A stretch of 64,000 nt of DNA from Coenobita brevimanus (GCA_032717465.1 CM064697.1:6188033-6252032), one strand, 5' to 3'; shown: positions 23,401-35,345, counted from the first letter of the stretch. Notes: generated by a model from the letters alone, not told the origin. Numbers and translations are program-made.

Positions 23401-25495
23401 GTCTTATATCCAGAATGAAGCGTACGTCACAACCAGAGTGAAACGTAAACATCTTTGTATTGGAGTTAAGGTGAATCTTGTGGGTTTGGTATTTTTTGGT
23501 CTTTGTTTTTGCTCTTTCCGTCCCCACCCCTTATTCCACTTCTCCTTTAACCTGCACTTTTATCACCTCATGTCCCCTTTATTGCCCTTTGTGTGTCTCT
23601 CTTTTGCCAGGACTTTCCCCTCTCTCCCCTCGCTTCCGTGTCTCCCTTTCCCCTTCCTCCATTTCTTTTTTCTTCTCCCTCCCTCCCTTCCTTCCCGTCT
23701 CCCCTTTTTCCCTGATCTCTCCACCTTCCTTTCCCCTTCGATCCCAGCATTTTTTTCATTGCTGTCCTTCGTTTCTCCTTTTATCCCGGAATTTATATTT
23801 TCTTTATCGTCTAGCGTCATTTTTGTTTTTTCTTCCTCCAGTCTCTTCTTACTCCTTGATCTCTCCACCTTACTTCCTTCTTTTACCACAGCACTCTTAT
23901 TTTTCTTTCTTTTTTCCCCTCCATTATTCTCTCATTTTCGCCACTCCTTGTTCTTCCAACTTTTCCTTCCTGATTCTCGCTTGCCCACCCTTGCGTATTA
24001 TTTCTTCTCGCCGCCTCATTCATTGCGGACTTGTTCCTTTGTTTTCTCACCATCGTTCTCTCCTCACGCTGATTCTTATTCCATTCTTTCTGGTATTTCT
24101 TTCTTCCATCATTACTCCGTCCTTCCCATTCCCCATCATTTTCCCTTCCTCCTCAGCCCTCGTCTTTTCCCATTCTCCTCAACCCTCATTTTTCGCTTCC
24201 TCCTCAGCCCCATCTTGTCCCTTCCTTCACCCTTATCTTCATCTCTTCCAACACACCCCTCATCTTTTTTCTGTTCTCCATCTCCGGCTTTTTCATTTTT
24301 TCTTCACATCCCCAACTGTTTCCCACTTCATCTCGTCTCATTTTCCCCATTTCCTCTCCTCCTCCCCTCATCATCATCATCATCGTCGTCGTCGTCCCAC
24401 TTTCATCTCAACCTCTCCATTGTCTTTCTTCTTTTTCTGCCTTTTCTTTCCTTCCTCCCCCCCTTTCCCTTTAGGGCATTCGAAATTTCCATCCTCGCCT
24501 CCCCTCCCTTCTCATCCGTAGTCTCCTCAGTCTTAGATTTTCGTTCCCTTCTTCTCTTTTCAGTGTCCCATTCCCGTCTCTTTATTTTTTTCTTATCCCA
24601 ATCCCTCTTATTGATTCCTCTTCCTCTCTCTTTCTCCTTATCCCTCTTTTCCCTTTTCCCCTCCTCCCTGCCCGCTTCCCCTCCTAATTTCTGATCCTTG
24701 CCCCATCCCCCAGTTCTCATTTCATCTTAATCTCTTTCCCCTCTTTTCTTTCCTCCTTCATGTCCATCCACGTTAGTATCCTTTTCCCCTATGTTCATTT
24801 CTCCTTCATGTCCCTCCCCCTTCTTTTCATTTATCGTTGTTTCCTTATACTCTTCCCATTTTTCCTTCCTCGCCCCATCCCCTCTTCTCATTGCTCCTTC
24901 TTCTCTCCCTCCCCTCTTCTCATTTCTCCTTCATATCCCCTGTTTTCTCCTACCCTCCCTCAAATCTGACGGAATCTCTCAGTCTTTGCACCCTCGTCAC
25001 TCTCCCTTCCCTTCATCTCCCCTCCATTCTCCCTTCCTCCTCCACCCCTCACACGCCTCCTCAAACACATCACTCTTTATATTTTCCCCTCTCTCCCACC
25101 CATCCTTCTCCCTCCTTCCCAATCTTCCTTCTTCACCTAAAATCATGACATGCATCTTCCATCTCCCTCTCTCGCCTCCTCCATCACTTCTTCTTTCCCT
25201 CTTCTTTTTTTTTTGTCATTTTTCTTGCCACTCCCTTCCCTATTCTCTTCTGTTTTTGTCCTGTCAATTTTCCTCCTTTAATTTTGATATTCTTTTACTT
25301 TTCGTCTCGTATTTCGAAGCGATCATACACTATCCTTTTTTCCCTTATACTGTCTCCTTTGTCCTTCCTTCATTACTTTTTGCAACTTATCCTCCTATCC
25401 TGCCACATTTCCGTCTGCCCTTGTTTCATTTCATTATCAGTCTCCTTCTTCCCAGTCTCAACATTCTTTAATGATCAGACTTTTCTTAAATGACA
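23401..25495. repeat. Long pyrimidine-rich block, partly 144-bp periodic
   Basis: About 2 kb of T/C-rich sequence from 23510. GATCTCTCCACCTTCCTTCC at 23714 recurs at 23858 (GATCTCTCCACCTTACTTCC) followed in both by a similar stretch with CCCAGCA/CCACAGCA, a 144-bp step. A (CAT)n(CGT)n run lies at 24369-24396. The 464-codon frame at 23300-24694 is the longest open frame in the window. It encodes only Ser/Phe/Leu/Pro-rich low complexity and overlaps a 347-codon frame in another phase, so I do not accept it as a gene. Confidence 0.65.
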
Positions 25496-25627
25496 TCATT
25501 CTTTGTCACACTCCAAGGGTTTATTTTATTTCTATATTAAGCACTAATTAATCGTGTTTCATTCTGTTCCTGCAGTCCAGTTCCCAGTTCAGTATCTTCC
25601 ATCTTTAATCAACTTCCCTTCTTTTCC

Positions 25628-25629
<2 letters not shown>

Positions 25630-25694
<65 letters not shown>
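25630..25694. repeat. (TG)32 microsatellite
   Basis: Perfect TG array of 65 bp in T/C-rich surroundings. Confidence 0.97.
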
Positions 25695-25696
<2 letters not shown>

Positions 25697-26039
25697 AAAT
25701 TAATTCTTCCTCGTATTGTTTTCATCTGTCATCAGTAACTTGTCGTTGCTATTCTCTTTCCCGTCTGTGTCTCTTTAGTAACCTTTTTAAGTTATCTTTC
25801 TTTTCTCCCGCACCATTTCCTGTTTCTTCAGTAACTTGTATTCTTAGTAACCTCGACTTTCTTCTCCTCTGTATTATCCTTTCTATCCCTATCATCGCCC
25901 TTTCCTCCACTTGGCCTTAAGTCGTTCCTGCTCCTGGTGTTTCGCTCTTCCACTGCTTTCCTCCCTCCCTCGACGGCCGCCTGACGATGATGATAAATGA
26001 GCCTGCAAATGGTAACGAGCAGCCTCTCATCTCACTCTC
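25695..26039. other. Spacer, T/C-rich
   Basis: TCAGTAACTTGT and TTAGTAACCT phrases recur about every 50 bases (25733, 25777, 25827, 25845), a possible small repeat. No gene. Confidence 0.4.
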
Positions 26040-26480
26040 ACGCTTACCCACACCCTGTGCACTCGCTCACTGTTATCCTGCACACACACTCTCATTCTTA
26101 TATGGCACATTCATTCACAGATATCCTGCACGCTCACTCGCTTGTTTCTTGCACGCTCACTGTCATTTACCCTGCACTCATACGCTTGTGTCCTCCATAC
26201 TCACTGTCACTGCTGTCCGGCTCACACACTTATTTTATTCCGCACACTCATTACCACTGTTATCCTGCACAGTCACTCATTCATTCCGCAAACTTAGTTA
26301 TTCTATACACACTCACTGTAATCCTGCACACTCCAGTCACTCTGTGATTCTTATCATGCACACTTACTCCCACTTAACCTGCACACTCACTATTATCCAT
26401 GCAGACTTACACCAACCTTGCTTTGTCACTCTTATCCTGTACATTGTTTCATTAAATTTTGACACACCCTACACACACTT
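26040..26480. repeat. ~26-bp degenerate minisatellite
   Basis: CTGCACACTCACTGTTATC-like units run head to tail for about 440 bp. Anchors TGCAC(A/G) or an equivalent occur at about 26075, 26129, 26151, 26182, 26265, 26317, 26357 and 26382, roughly multiples of 25-27 bp. The frame 25987-26499 stays open through it as a His/Thr/Ser-rich string. Confidence 0.7.
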
Positions 26481-26800
26481 TATCTCTTATTCCTCATGAT
26501 GATTCACACACTTATGCATGAATTAATTTTACTTTACACTCAGTGTCAGACCCTGTCCAGATATTTCCACGGTTATCGTATTCATTCGTGTAGTATATTT
26601 TGTTCGTTCACGCTCTATACACTCAATATCGCCGATGCGGACCCCTATTGAGATGTGGGAGCATCTCTTTTTAGTGGTCTGATCAGTCAGTCACTCCCTA
26701 AGGATTTTTGTACAAAAGGTGATTGATTCCCGTAGACTTTAACGACGCTCCATATTACGGTCCTATTAGTACCGCATCTATCTAGGACTTAGACTCAAGG
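26481..26800. other. Spacer, nothing recognised
   Basis: Mixed sequence; a TTTTTGTACAAAAGGTGATTGA phrase at 26705 recalls the anchor of the ~180-bp satellite. Confidence 0.4.
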
Positions 26801-27660
26801 GTTTATAGTTCATTCTTGTCATTCTATCCTCCTGATTCTACATCAGTATCCTTACACTCATTTCCTTCACACAATATCCACTCATTTCCTTTCCCTTCTT
26901 TCGCCCCATACCCCGTCGCTTGTCTCCTTCCTACACCCTCACCCTACCATCATACATACTCATCCTATAATCTCCCGCCTCATATCCCTTTGCATCCCCA
27001 CAACCTCGTGCAGTCTCCTTTCTGCTCCCCTTCTACCATTCCTTCGGTTCACATTCCTTCACATACACTCCCACACTCGTCCTTATCAACCTTGTTCAGA
27101 TTACTGTCTCTATCACCATCAATAGCACCACTAACGTGTAATCACAAATCCCTGCCACAATCGTCCACAGTTTCGCTGGAAATTTAATCTCTGGGAAAGT
27201 CTAGTCTCGACACAATTCACCCCAGCAGTTGGTAGAGAAAACAAGGCTTTTGTTGGGATGCTGTTTGCTGTTCCTCGCCTGCTTACTCTAGCACTGTGCT
27301 TGCTAATGGAGCCAGGTTTCCAGCGATCAGGCGACTGCGCATTCTTAATGGTCAAGATTCTCTCACACACCTGTCCTGTTCCCCACGCATCTTCCCTCTC
27401 ATTGGTGCTTGTTTTTTCTCCCATTCCCTTTCAGCTTTCTCTTTCCTTTCTTCTTTCTGTCTCCCCTTCCTTCATTTTCCATTCCCCAGTTTTTCCTCCC
27501 ATTATCCTGACTCTTTCCCCTCTCTCCCCTCTTTCACTCCCTGCCAGCCACTCTACACCTCATTTCCTTCCTTTCACACCATTCATCGCATTTCTCCCCT
27601 TCCTTGCCTTTCCTTTGTTTAGGGTACCTTCACCTGTTATTTCGCCAAAGTATAATAAAC
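26801..27660. other. Pyrimidine-rich block with a normal-composition insert
   Basis: T/C-rich except 27125-27380. That insert holds a tRNA A-box-like TGGCTCCATTAGCAAGC on the minus strand (27298-27314) with no B box. No gene. Confidence 0.5.
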
Positions 27661-29360
27661 TTCCTTTTCGCATTTATTATTATTCTCTTGTAAGTGGCCT
27701 CTGGAATAATAAATTTCATCTGTCTTTTGAGACAGCTTGCTTGCATGTATCCCCATAGTCTTATGCTACCTTTATTTTGAGGAAACATTCAGAGTCAAAC
27801 GCATACTGTTCAGTTTCTAGGAAATAGTGGTGGTTGATACTATCGGTACTAGTAATGTATCATAATTATCATCATTCTGCTTGCCACTAGTAGACGGGAT
27901 AATGGTGATGGTGATGATGATAATGTAATTTTTATTTCTCTATTTTCATTGTTACTGAGATGTTTTTGAATTATTTGATTAGGCCTTGCACTATGTTTCT
28001 GGTTTTGCACGTAATGCCCACCAGACCACTGGGCAGACTGTGGTGGAGTCTGGCGGGGAGTAATATAGGCGGGCCAGGGAAGATTACACCTTAATAATGG
28101 TGACGGCACAAACACTGGCGAGGCTCCTCCTGTCAATATTATGGCCGCCAACATACCAATACCCGCAGATTGTTTACATACTCGGCGTCCTCAGCCTCTC
28201 AGTCATCCCACGCTTTGTTCCCTCCATGTGTCCATTCATGCAAAACTACAATGGGTTTTTGGTATATTGATTTAACACTGCAGACGTTAAAAGCACTGTC
28301 GGTGATCAGTTGCTTCTTTTATAGGTGGAAGATTTGTTGTATTTATTGTGCGACTCATTCAAAAACACTAACGTTTGCAGTTATCAGTAATGTCTTGCCT
28401 GCATTTCATTAAGCACAGTATCTAAACTAACAATATTTACAGTAAACATCAACACATCTCCTGCTGTTTGCATAATTAGTGTGTATTGTCATCCACACCA
28501 TCTTACCTGCAGCTGCTTTTACCACCATAAATGTCATCACAAGCACACCATCCACATCACATACGAAACCAGTATGATTACACACTGTATCATCCACCAC
28601 TTTATTCACTACCAGATCACCTACACAGTGTAAGTACCCATCGCCACACTACCGCAACCAGACTAACCACACCACATACACGCGAAGATCACAATCACAG
28701 CCAGCACACTACACCACACGTAACCAATATATTTACAGTCACCGCCACCACCACTAAGGTTCACCCTCCTTGACGTGGCGGAGATTTTAACCCCTTTGGC
28801 ATCTTATTTCCCCTTAAATCAGTGGCAGAATAACAAAATACTACGACTTTAAATAATTTCCATAGCACTTCTTCGTGACTAGCATATTGTAGTGTTTGTC
28901 TCTTACGGTATTACAGTTCAACATTTAAACATAGGAAGATGGTAGCTTAGCACCAAGTTAAATTTGGCCTTTTAAGAGTCACTTTATCAACGACTACTGT
29001 ATATAGACCACCACAATCACAACCAGAGCACCCCAAATCCAAGCAGTGCCGGTGGTCGTTCGCTCGCGTGCCTCGCCTCCGTTCCTCACGTGAATCTCCC
29101 GAGCCGTATACTTCCAGGAACGGCATTAGCTTCGACAAATGGACGCGTCGGCTTCAATTTCTATTCACTTAACTCCAGTTCTACACGGGGATTTCTCGAA
29201 CTCGTACAGCCCTACATTACGTACCAGCGAGTCGGTGTTGATGTGAGTTTCTACGTCGTAAGGTAAAAAACATAAAAAACCCTACTCTCCGGACCTGCGT
29301 CCTTTGTTTTTCACCCAAATGTTAGAGAAAAACTTGGGGCCATTGTCACAGGGTCGACCA
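27661..29360. other. Mostly non-repetitive spacer
   Basis: The part 28500-28770 is A/C-rich with many CAC/CCA triplets. The part 28000-28210 has balanced, non-repetitive sequence with homeodomain-type cores (TTAATAATGG, ATTATGGCC). The part 29030-29150 is GC-richer. No coding region is recognised. Confidence 0.45.
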
Positions 29361-29900
29361 TTGTGTGTTTGGAGGAGGAAGAGGAGCGGAAAAGAAGGGG
29401 TAATAAAGGAAAGTGGGGGGGAGATGGGAGGAAGGAAGGAAGTAACAGCGCAAAGTGGAAGGAGAAAAATACAAGAGTAGAGGGCACGATCTGCGGAAAG
29501 AGGGAGTTTTATGGGCTACCAACACACTTTACCCTCACATCTTGTTAAATCATACAAAGGGGAAGGAAGAAGAGAGGGAGTGAGAGAAATTTACTGTCGA
29601 GAGGATAAAGAAATGAAGAGGGTGCTGACCATAACAGGAGAGGAGGAAGAAAGGGGAAACCACGAGAGACGAAGGAGAGCTGGGAATTATTATGGGAGTC
29701 GCCCAGATGACAGCCCTCAGGGGGGGAGGAGGAGGAACGCGTGCGGCTAAGTTATCTGAGAAGGGGAAAAGAGAGAGAAGAAAGGGGAAAGATAGAGAGG
29801 AGAGAAGGGAAAAAGAGGGGAAATGAGCGAGACAAACGAATGAGGCTGTCGAGCCATCGTTCCCTTAGCCGATTTGCAAACTGGTATCAATCTAGAATGG
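29361..29900. other. Purine-rich block, no gene
   Basis: G/A-rich on the plus strand. Small open frames of Glu/Arg/Lys/Gly-rich composition are effects of base bias. Confidence 0.6.
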
Positions 29901-29904
29901 TAGA

Positions 29905-29911
29905 GCGCGCG

Positions 29912-29957
<46 letters not shown>
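29905..29957. repeat. (GC)n(AC)n compound microsatellite
   Basis: GAGCGCGCGCGC runs directly into (AC)n on the plus strand. Both parts are alternating purine-pyrimidine. Confidence 0.95.
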
Positions 29958-29959
<2 letters not shown>

Positions 29960-30273
29960 AAAGGAAAGATGTCTTATTAAAGGAAAAAGTGCGGTGACGT
30001 TCTGTAGGTAGTGCAAGATTATAGGTGGGGGGGGGGGTGAAATTCAGTTAACCTCATTACTGGAGGCTTTCCTAAGCCTTGCGAAATCTTTCGGAGGTAC
30101 CGTTGATAAATTTTAAATGCGTCATTGTGCGAAAGAAATATGCAAGAGAAAACCAGCAGGCAATGAAACATATGTAGTCTAACTGAGGGTGTACGCGCAA
30201 AAGGGAAGGAGGAAGATACTATATGCCGAATGAGGGTGCTGGCGACGGACGCACGGAAGGAGTTAGGGGACAA

Positions 30274-30274
<1 letters not shown>

Positions 30275-30319
<45 letters not shown>

Positions 30320-30320
30320 A
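30275..30320. repeat. (GA)n followed by G11
   Basis: GA dinucleotides to about 30309, then a G homopolymer. Confidence 0.93.
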
Positions 30321-30638
30321 TGATGCAGTGGAGATAAACAAGGGTAGTGAGAATATGAATGCTTACCAAAAAAGTAAAACGGGTGGAGCTGTAGGTGACT
30401 TAACAACACCGAGGTAAATGGAGCAACGGGCAGAATAGCTGAAATTAATGAAGTTTATATGGACGCAAAACTGGTAAAGTGATCGAGGAAGAAGAGCAAG
30501 GGAAACGACAAGAGGCGAGGAAAGAGAACAAACAAAAGATAAGTCAGAGGTAAGGCTGGAGGAGAGAGACCTCAAATGGGTGGGAAGGAAACTTTGGGTT
30601 GGCAATGTTAGGAAAAAGTGAGGAAAAAGATGAGGAAC
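30321..30638. other. Purine-rich spacer
   Basis: G/A-rich without recognised genes or clear periodicity. Confidence 0.5.
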
Positions 30639-30665
30639 CAAAAAAAAAAAAAAAAAAAAAAAAAA
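30639..30665. repeat. poly(A) run, about 26 bases
   Basis: A homopolymer ending the purine-rich block. No element body with a matching structure was seen upstream. Confidence 0.9.
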
Positions 30666-31428
30666 GCAAAGAGTAAGGAAATTATGTTAAAGAGTTTATA
30701 AGAAGCACATTAATATTTACATGCTGTAACTGTGAACAGATTCCATATACTTTGAAATACTAACCAGCGTCATGTTTGTTGTCATTTGCCAACAGAAAGT
30801 ATTGTATGTTTTGACAGTCGTATGGACTCATAGTCCTCCCCCACCATCCTCACCCTTCCTCGACTTTCCCTCCCGAACCCTTCTGTCGCCGGAAATGCTG
30901 GGAGGAGCGGGTTTCCACTTCCAAACATACCACATTCGTCTTGTGGAAAGCAGGCTGTTGTGCCGCCCTTACACACCGCGCCCCCATACACACCCACGCA
31001 CACTCAGACACACGCACACATACCCGTAATAAAATGCTCCCATATGTCAACAGCAGAAACGTGATGGCGCGACGCGCATCTTTCAAGACTCTTGTTTGTA
31101 CGCCAGCCGAAGGAAACGGGGCGCTAAATTTAGACGACAGACGCGTAGAGGGGAAGATGTCATTCCGGCGCTCTTATCTCGCTTAATGGCTTACCAAACT
31201 TGTGACTGAAACGAAAACTTCCTCTTGCAGAACCCCCTCCGCACTCTTACGGGTTTTAAAGATCCCCCACCATTCCCAGTGTCTATCCTAATGATGGCTG
31301 CCATTTTCATTTCCTCTTATACAGGTTCTCGTCACCTCTCTGTGGGGTCTCCTTTCCTTTTGCATCTACTTAATTTAATTTTCTTGGCATATTTAGTGCC
31401 TCATTACTTATTCGCTGAACCTAAGTTA
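30666..31428. other. Non-repetitive spacer
   Basis: No gene. A short C/A-rich run (30975-31025) and a balanced, GC-moderate part (31040-31190) are present. Confidence 0.45.
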
Positions 31429-31488
31429 TCCCATGTACCCTTTCACCCATCTAATTCGTCCCATGTACCCTTTCACCCATCTAATTCG
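31429..31488. repeat. Exact 30-bp tandem duplication
   Basis: TCCCATGTACCCTTTCACCC followed by ATCTAATTCG occurs twice without a mismatch. Confidence 0.95.
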
Positions 31489-31917
31489 TGGGCTCCCTTC
31501 GTGGATTTAAAGATCTCCTTTCGTCTAAAGTGTCTCCTTCAATGACTGTCCGCGAAATAACATGATTTGGCAAGGATTTTTTTTTTTCTTTTTTATTCAG
31601 GGAAAGCAGGTTTAGTGCGGAACGCATGCGGTATCCAGTTGCCTGATTAATTCCTTGCTGTCAGCAAACCCCCCCAAAATTATTGGAAACTTTCGACAGA
31701 GTTGTAAGATGTACCAAAGGTATGATTTTTGGCTTGATATTTCACTTTAAAAATACGAGTTGAAAAGAAGCTTTGGAAGTGAACGTAGCTTTCATTAGAA
31801 TTTCCGAGATTACTGATGTAAACTTATACAGAACATACGTGTATCCGTGCACTGAAAGTGTGCTGCACAGTGATCAGTATATGATGCTATTTTGGATCGT
31901 GAACTGGCCTAAAATTG

Positions 31918-31979
31918 AGATCACAGTTAGGAGCGTGTTACATTTTGATATCTCAGTTAGGAACCTGTTACATATTAAG
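31918..31979. repeat. Degenerate 30-bp tandem pair
   Basis: TCACAGTTAGGAGCGTGTTA is followed 30 bp on by TCTCAGTTAGGAACCTGTTA; both continue CAT with T/A-rich sequence. Confidence 0.8.
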
Positions 31980-33620
31980 AACTGAGTCAAGTAATGCTTT
32001 GTGTATGATAATATGGTAAGAGATATAAGGGTTATTGCCTCCTATCATCGTTTATTCTCTACACTTGCACGATTCTTTCCCTCACCTCTCTACTGTACTC
32101 GTGTATCCCTCACTCTTTCTCCGTCTTCACGTATCGCTTCTGCTCCCAAGGTACATTTCCCTCCCTCCTTCATTCACTTATCCTCACCACCCTTTCCTCT
32201 GTGTAACTACTTCCTACATTGCTATATATCCCTTCCTTCCTCTCTCCTTTTACACATGTATCCCTCCCTCCCTCTTTCCCTGTTACATGTCTCTCATGCT
32301 TCTCCTGGTATCCCTCCCTCTCCCATTCACGCATCCCTACAGCCCCTCCTCTCTGCATCCTTCCCACATCTATACATATCCTCCCTGTCTCTTCCCCTTC
32401 ATATTCCTCCCCTTCTACACATCCTTCCCTATCCCCCTCCCCCTCCCTCATTCCCTCATCCACCACGTGCGCAGCGGAATTCATACATCACGGACCCTAA
32501 TTTTCGGAGGGACACTTCTGACAGTCACTTCGGGGAGCTGCCGAGGTTTGCTGCCCTAGACAACTGCTGTAGTTTCACTCTCTGCCTACTTTAAACTGGG
32601 TTGCCTATAGAACTTGGATTAATGGGAAGCACTATGCCTACAGCTATATTAAAGGTCTAACTGAAGCGATGGGTTGCCGGAGGAAGAAAGATGCCTGGTG
32701 GTGGTGCTGGTGGCAGTACAGCGACCAAACTCCGCCCACATGTTCGAGTAAAGTAACAGCAGTGTGGGGCGTGTGATGTCCTTGGCAGTGTGACTTTTTT
32801 TTAAAACAACATCTGCTAAATGTAGCAACTAAATTTGTTTCATAATCATGTGCTGCTACTTAAAAGTTAATCAGGAAAAATATAGTTATCAGTGAAAATC
32901 AAGATGTAAATTTACTTATTTGCATAATTATATATTGCCACTTAAACATGAGGCATGGAAGATAGTGTAACCAGTGAGTACCGGAGGGGGAAAAAATCGC
33001 ATTTTCTAAACTGCAAGCGAAAAATACCGTGAATCTCGACTAGGGATCAAAAGAACCCGCCAAAACAGCTCATTAAGGTCACTAATGGGAACCTGAATCC
33101 GCGTTAGCAGATACTGGCATCACCAGTGGAAAACAGGTGAGGAAGTGACCGAACACGATGACACCGAGACTGAAAAAAAAAAAGGGGGGGGGGAGGACGA
33201 AGAATCTGAAATAAACTATATATACGAGACCCTGAAAGCAAGAACTGGAAGAGATGAGGTATTCAGTAATGAGAAGAGTCAGAGCGAGAAGGGGAGATAA
33301 TGTTCGTTTTATTAGATTATTGGTAAGGGATAATTTCGCACAGACACTCCACTGAGGTTATCCCGACCATAAATTTCTCACAGTTGATTTCTCTCTCTGT
33401 TCACCCTTAACCCCTTGCCCCGTTCTTTCTCCACCCATCCTTCCACCTGCTGGCCACCCGTGACCCATCACCTCCCTATCGACCCTCCGTCCACAGAATT
33501 GCCATCCTGAATAAGTGCATTCATCGTTTTACCATCAGTCTTTCTTTTAGTTACCTTCCATCCACTTTAATCTACTAACCATCTATCCACTGTCAACTTA
33601 CATTCCACCAACCTATTACC
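31980..33620. other. Pyrimidine-rich block then mixed spacer
   Basis: T/C-rich at 32080-32480 with CCCTCCCTCC phrases. From 32828 and 32909 two similar AT-rich phrases (TTTGTTTCATAATCATGTGC / TTACTTATTTGCATAATTAT, then TGC-ACTTAAA) are about 81 bp apart. A G10 run lies at 33184-33194. No gene. Confidence 0.5.
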
Positions 33621-33639
33621 TTTGCCCTTATTCACTTCG

Positions 33640-34062
33640 GTCAGCCCACCATTCATCCACTGTCGACTTACACTTCATCTACCATCCACCTGCTTTCTAC
33701 CTGTGCTTCATCCACCATCAGCTCCTCTTCACCTTCTCCTCCACCCACTTTCAGCCTCCAATCCACCCACCATCCGCTCACTTTCTACTCCCAGTCTACC
33801 CACCGTCCACTCACACTCTGCTCTTGGTCTATCCATCATCCACCCACTTTCAACTCCCAATTCACCCGCCATTCACCTCCTTTCTGCGCCCAGTTCATTC
33901 GCTATCCCACCACTTTCAACTCTCAGTCCGTCCACCATCCCTCCACTTTCTACTTCCAGTTCACCCGCCATCCATCCACGTGCGGACTCCAGTCAATCCA
34001 CTATCCGTCTAGTTTCGACACCCAAACTACCCTCTTTGAATCTCCCATCCACCTAGCCCTCT
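33640..34062. repeat. ~36-bp minisatellite, open in one frame
   Basis: Units resembling CCACCATCCACCCACTTTCA followed by ACTCCCAGTTCA run for about 400 bp. Because the step is close to 36 bases (12 codons), the plus frame 33622-34056 stays open for 144 codons and shows a repeated PLSTP-SPAIHP-like pattern. I see no signal peptide, no splice support and no known homologue, and unit lengths vary slightly, so this is treated as a non-coding minisatellite. Confidence 0.7.
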
Positions 34063-34617
34063 CATTTCACCCATTTTCCAAGCTTTATCCACTCAACTAC
34101 CACCTTGTGTCCGCCCATCTTCCACCCACCAATATCGAGGCGGCCACTAAATCACTGACTGGCCTCGCTGCCCTATCACTGTCAACTTTAACCCTGGGAC
34201 ATCCATGAAAAATGCATAAGATCGAGTTAATATGCAAATCTGGGGAAAAAGGCCGGAAAATGTTTTAGAGTAATGGCGGTTATATTTATGGGGCATCCGG
34301 CCTTGGCACAGCATTGAAGTGAAGCCTACCAGATAGTGTATTTCTCCTGAAGTTTATGTAATTGGTTCTTATTCACGGGACAGGGTATCAGATCGTCTCC
34401 TGGTCGGTGATGGGACAACTGTGAATATGTTCCTTGATTTGACCATTGTGTTCTCAGCGCACTGGCCTGCATTGTCTTCTTTTGTGTGCGTTTGGGGGCT
34501 TCTCTCATTTTTTCCAAGTATTTCTTATTTATCCTACACTTAACTCCATTTTTATTTGCATTTATTGTCTGCTAATGATGATGCATTGTGTAAGAAAATT
34601 TTATGGGATTCATTAAT
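34063..34617. other. Non-repetitive spacer
   Basis: No repeats or coding motifs. It would lie just upstream (intron side) of the candidate splice site at 34,643. Confidence 0.45.
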
Positions 34618-34685
34618 CTTAACACTTGATTTTTCTTTTACAGGTAAGTGACATGGCTGCACCTGTTGCATACATGAGCGTAAGT
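34618..34685 (+). other. Candidate recursive splice site / 36-nt microexon
   Basis: A branch-point-like CTTAAC (34618-34623) is followed by a pyrimidine tract and acceptor ending TTTTCTTTTACAG at 34643. Directly after it comes a perfect donor GTAAGT (34644-34649). This acceptor-donor junction is the known consensus of recursive splicing (ratchet) points in long arthropod introns. A second perfect donor GTAAGT starts at 34680. The 36 bases between (34644-34679) are open in only one frame, VSDMAAPVAYMS, and keep the frame because 36 is divisible by three. An ATG in fair context (GACATGG, 34653) could instead start a protein MAAPVAYMS. I do not recognise the peptide. The splice signals are strong; use in vivo is unknown. 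Confidence 0.45.
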
Positions 34686-34766
34686 AATACTGCTTGATTT
34701 AGGTCGAAATGTTGTTGATATGACTTGTGGCGGACTGTAGCGGGAGAAGGAGGAGGGGCGACTGTG

Positions 34767-34770
<4 letters not shown>

Positions 34771-34804
<34 letters not shown>
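34771..34804. repeat. (AT)17 microsatellite
   Basis: Perfect AT array 90 bp downstream of the candidate splice site. Confidence 0.96.
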
Positions 34805-34806
<2 letters not shown>

Positions 34807-35139
34807 CTAGTGTTAGGTCATTTCCCAGAACTACAAAGGTCTCAGTGCTACGCTCCTCGCCGCCCCTGTGCTCAGTGGGGGTTTCTCCTTTTCTGCCTGT
34901 TAGCTCAAAAGAGCAAATAAATCACGCCCTCGGAGAGCCAGGCACCCTAGTGAGCGATGGAGTACCAGACCCATGAGGTCCAAGCCCAGGTACCCTTATA
35001 ACTGACCAGTTGTTGGGTATTAGGCCTCTTGTTGCTGCAGTAAAGTTGACATCGTTTGACGCTTGCAACATTCACATAGAGCCAGTCAGGAACGGAAAGC
35101 CGTGAGCAGTCGTTAATGATCAAAGTTTTGTTTGTTTTC
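34805..35139. other. Spacer, nothing recognised
   Basis: TTAGCTCAAAAGAGC near 34901 recalls a tRNA A box, but no B box follows at the right distance. Confidence 0.4.
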
Positions 35140-35345
35140 TTGCCCGCTTGCGTATTATTCGTTTATTGTTTGCTTGCTTACTTGCATATTACTTGTTTAT
35201 TGTTTGCCTGCTCGCTTGCATATTATTCGTTTATTGTTTGCCTGCTCGCTTGCATAATATTCGTTTATTGTTTGCTTGCTTGCTTCCTTGCTTGCATAAT
35301 ATTCGTTTATTGTTTGTTTGCTTGCTTGTTTGCATATTATTCTTT
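35140..35345. repeat. 34-bp minisatellite, about five units
   Basis: GTTTATTGTTTGC followed by CTGCTCGCTTGCATATTATTC recurs with GTTTATTG at 35161, 35195, 35229, 35263 and 35305. Three steps are exactly 34 bp. The last is 42 bp because of two extra TTGC-type tetramers. Leu/Cys/Ala-rich open frames here are repeat artefacts. Confidence 0.93.

Noticed and set aside
23300..24694. 464-codon open frame, the longest in the window
   Set aside because: The strand is T/C-rich, and all stop codons need A. A second frame of 347 codons is open over the same DNA, and the protein is Ser/Phe/Leu/Pro low complexity with no domain.
27298..27314. tRNA A-box-like sequence, minus strand
   Set aside because: TGGCTCCATTAGCAAGC fits the A box, but no GGTTCRA-like sequence follows 40-50 bases on.
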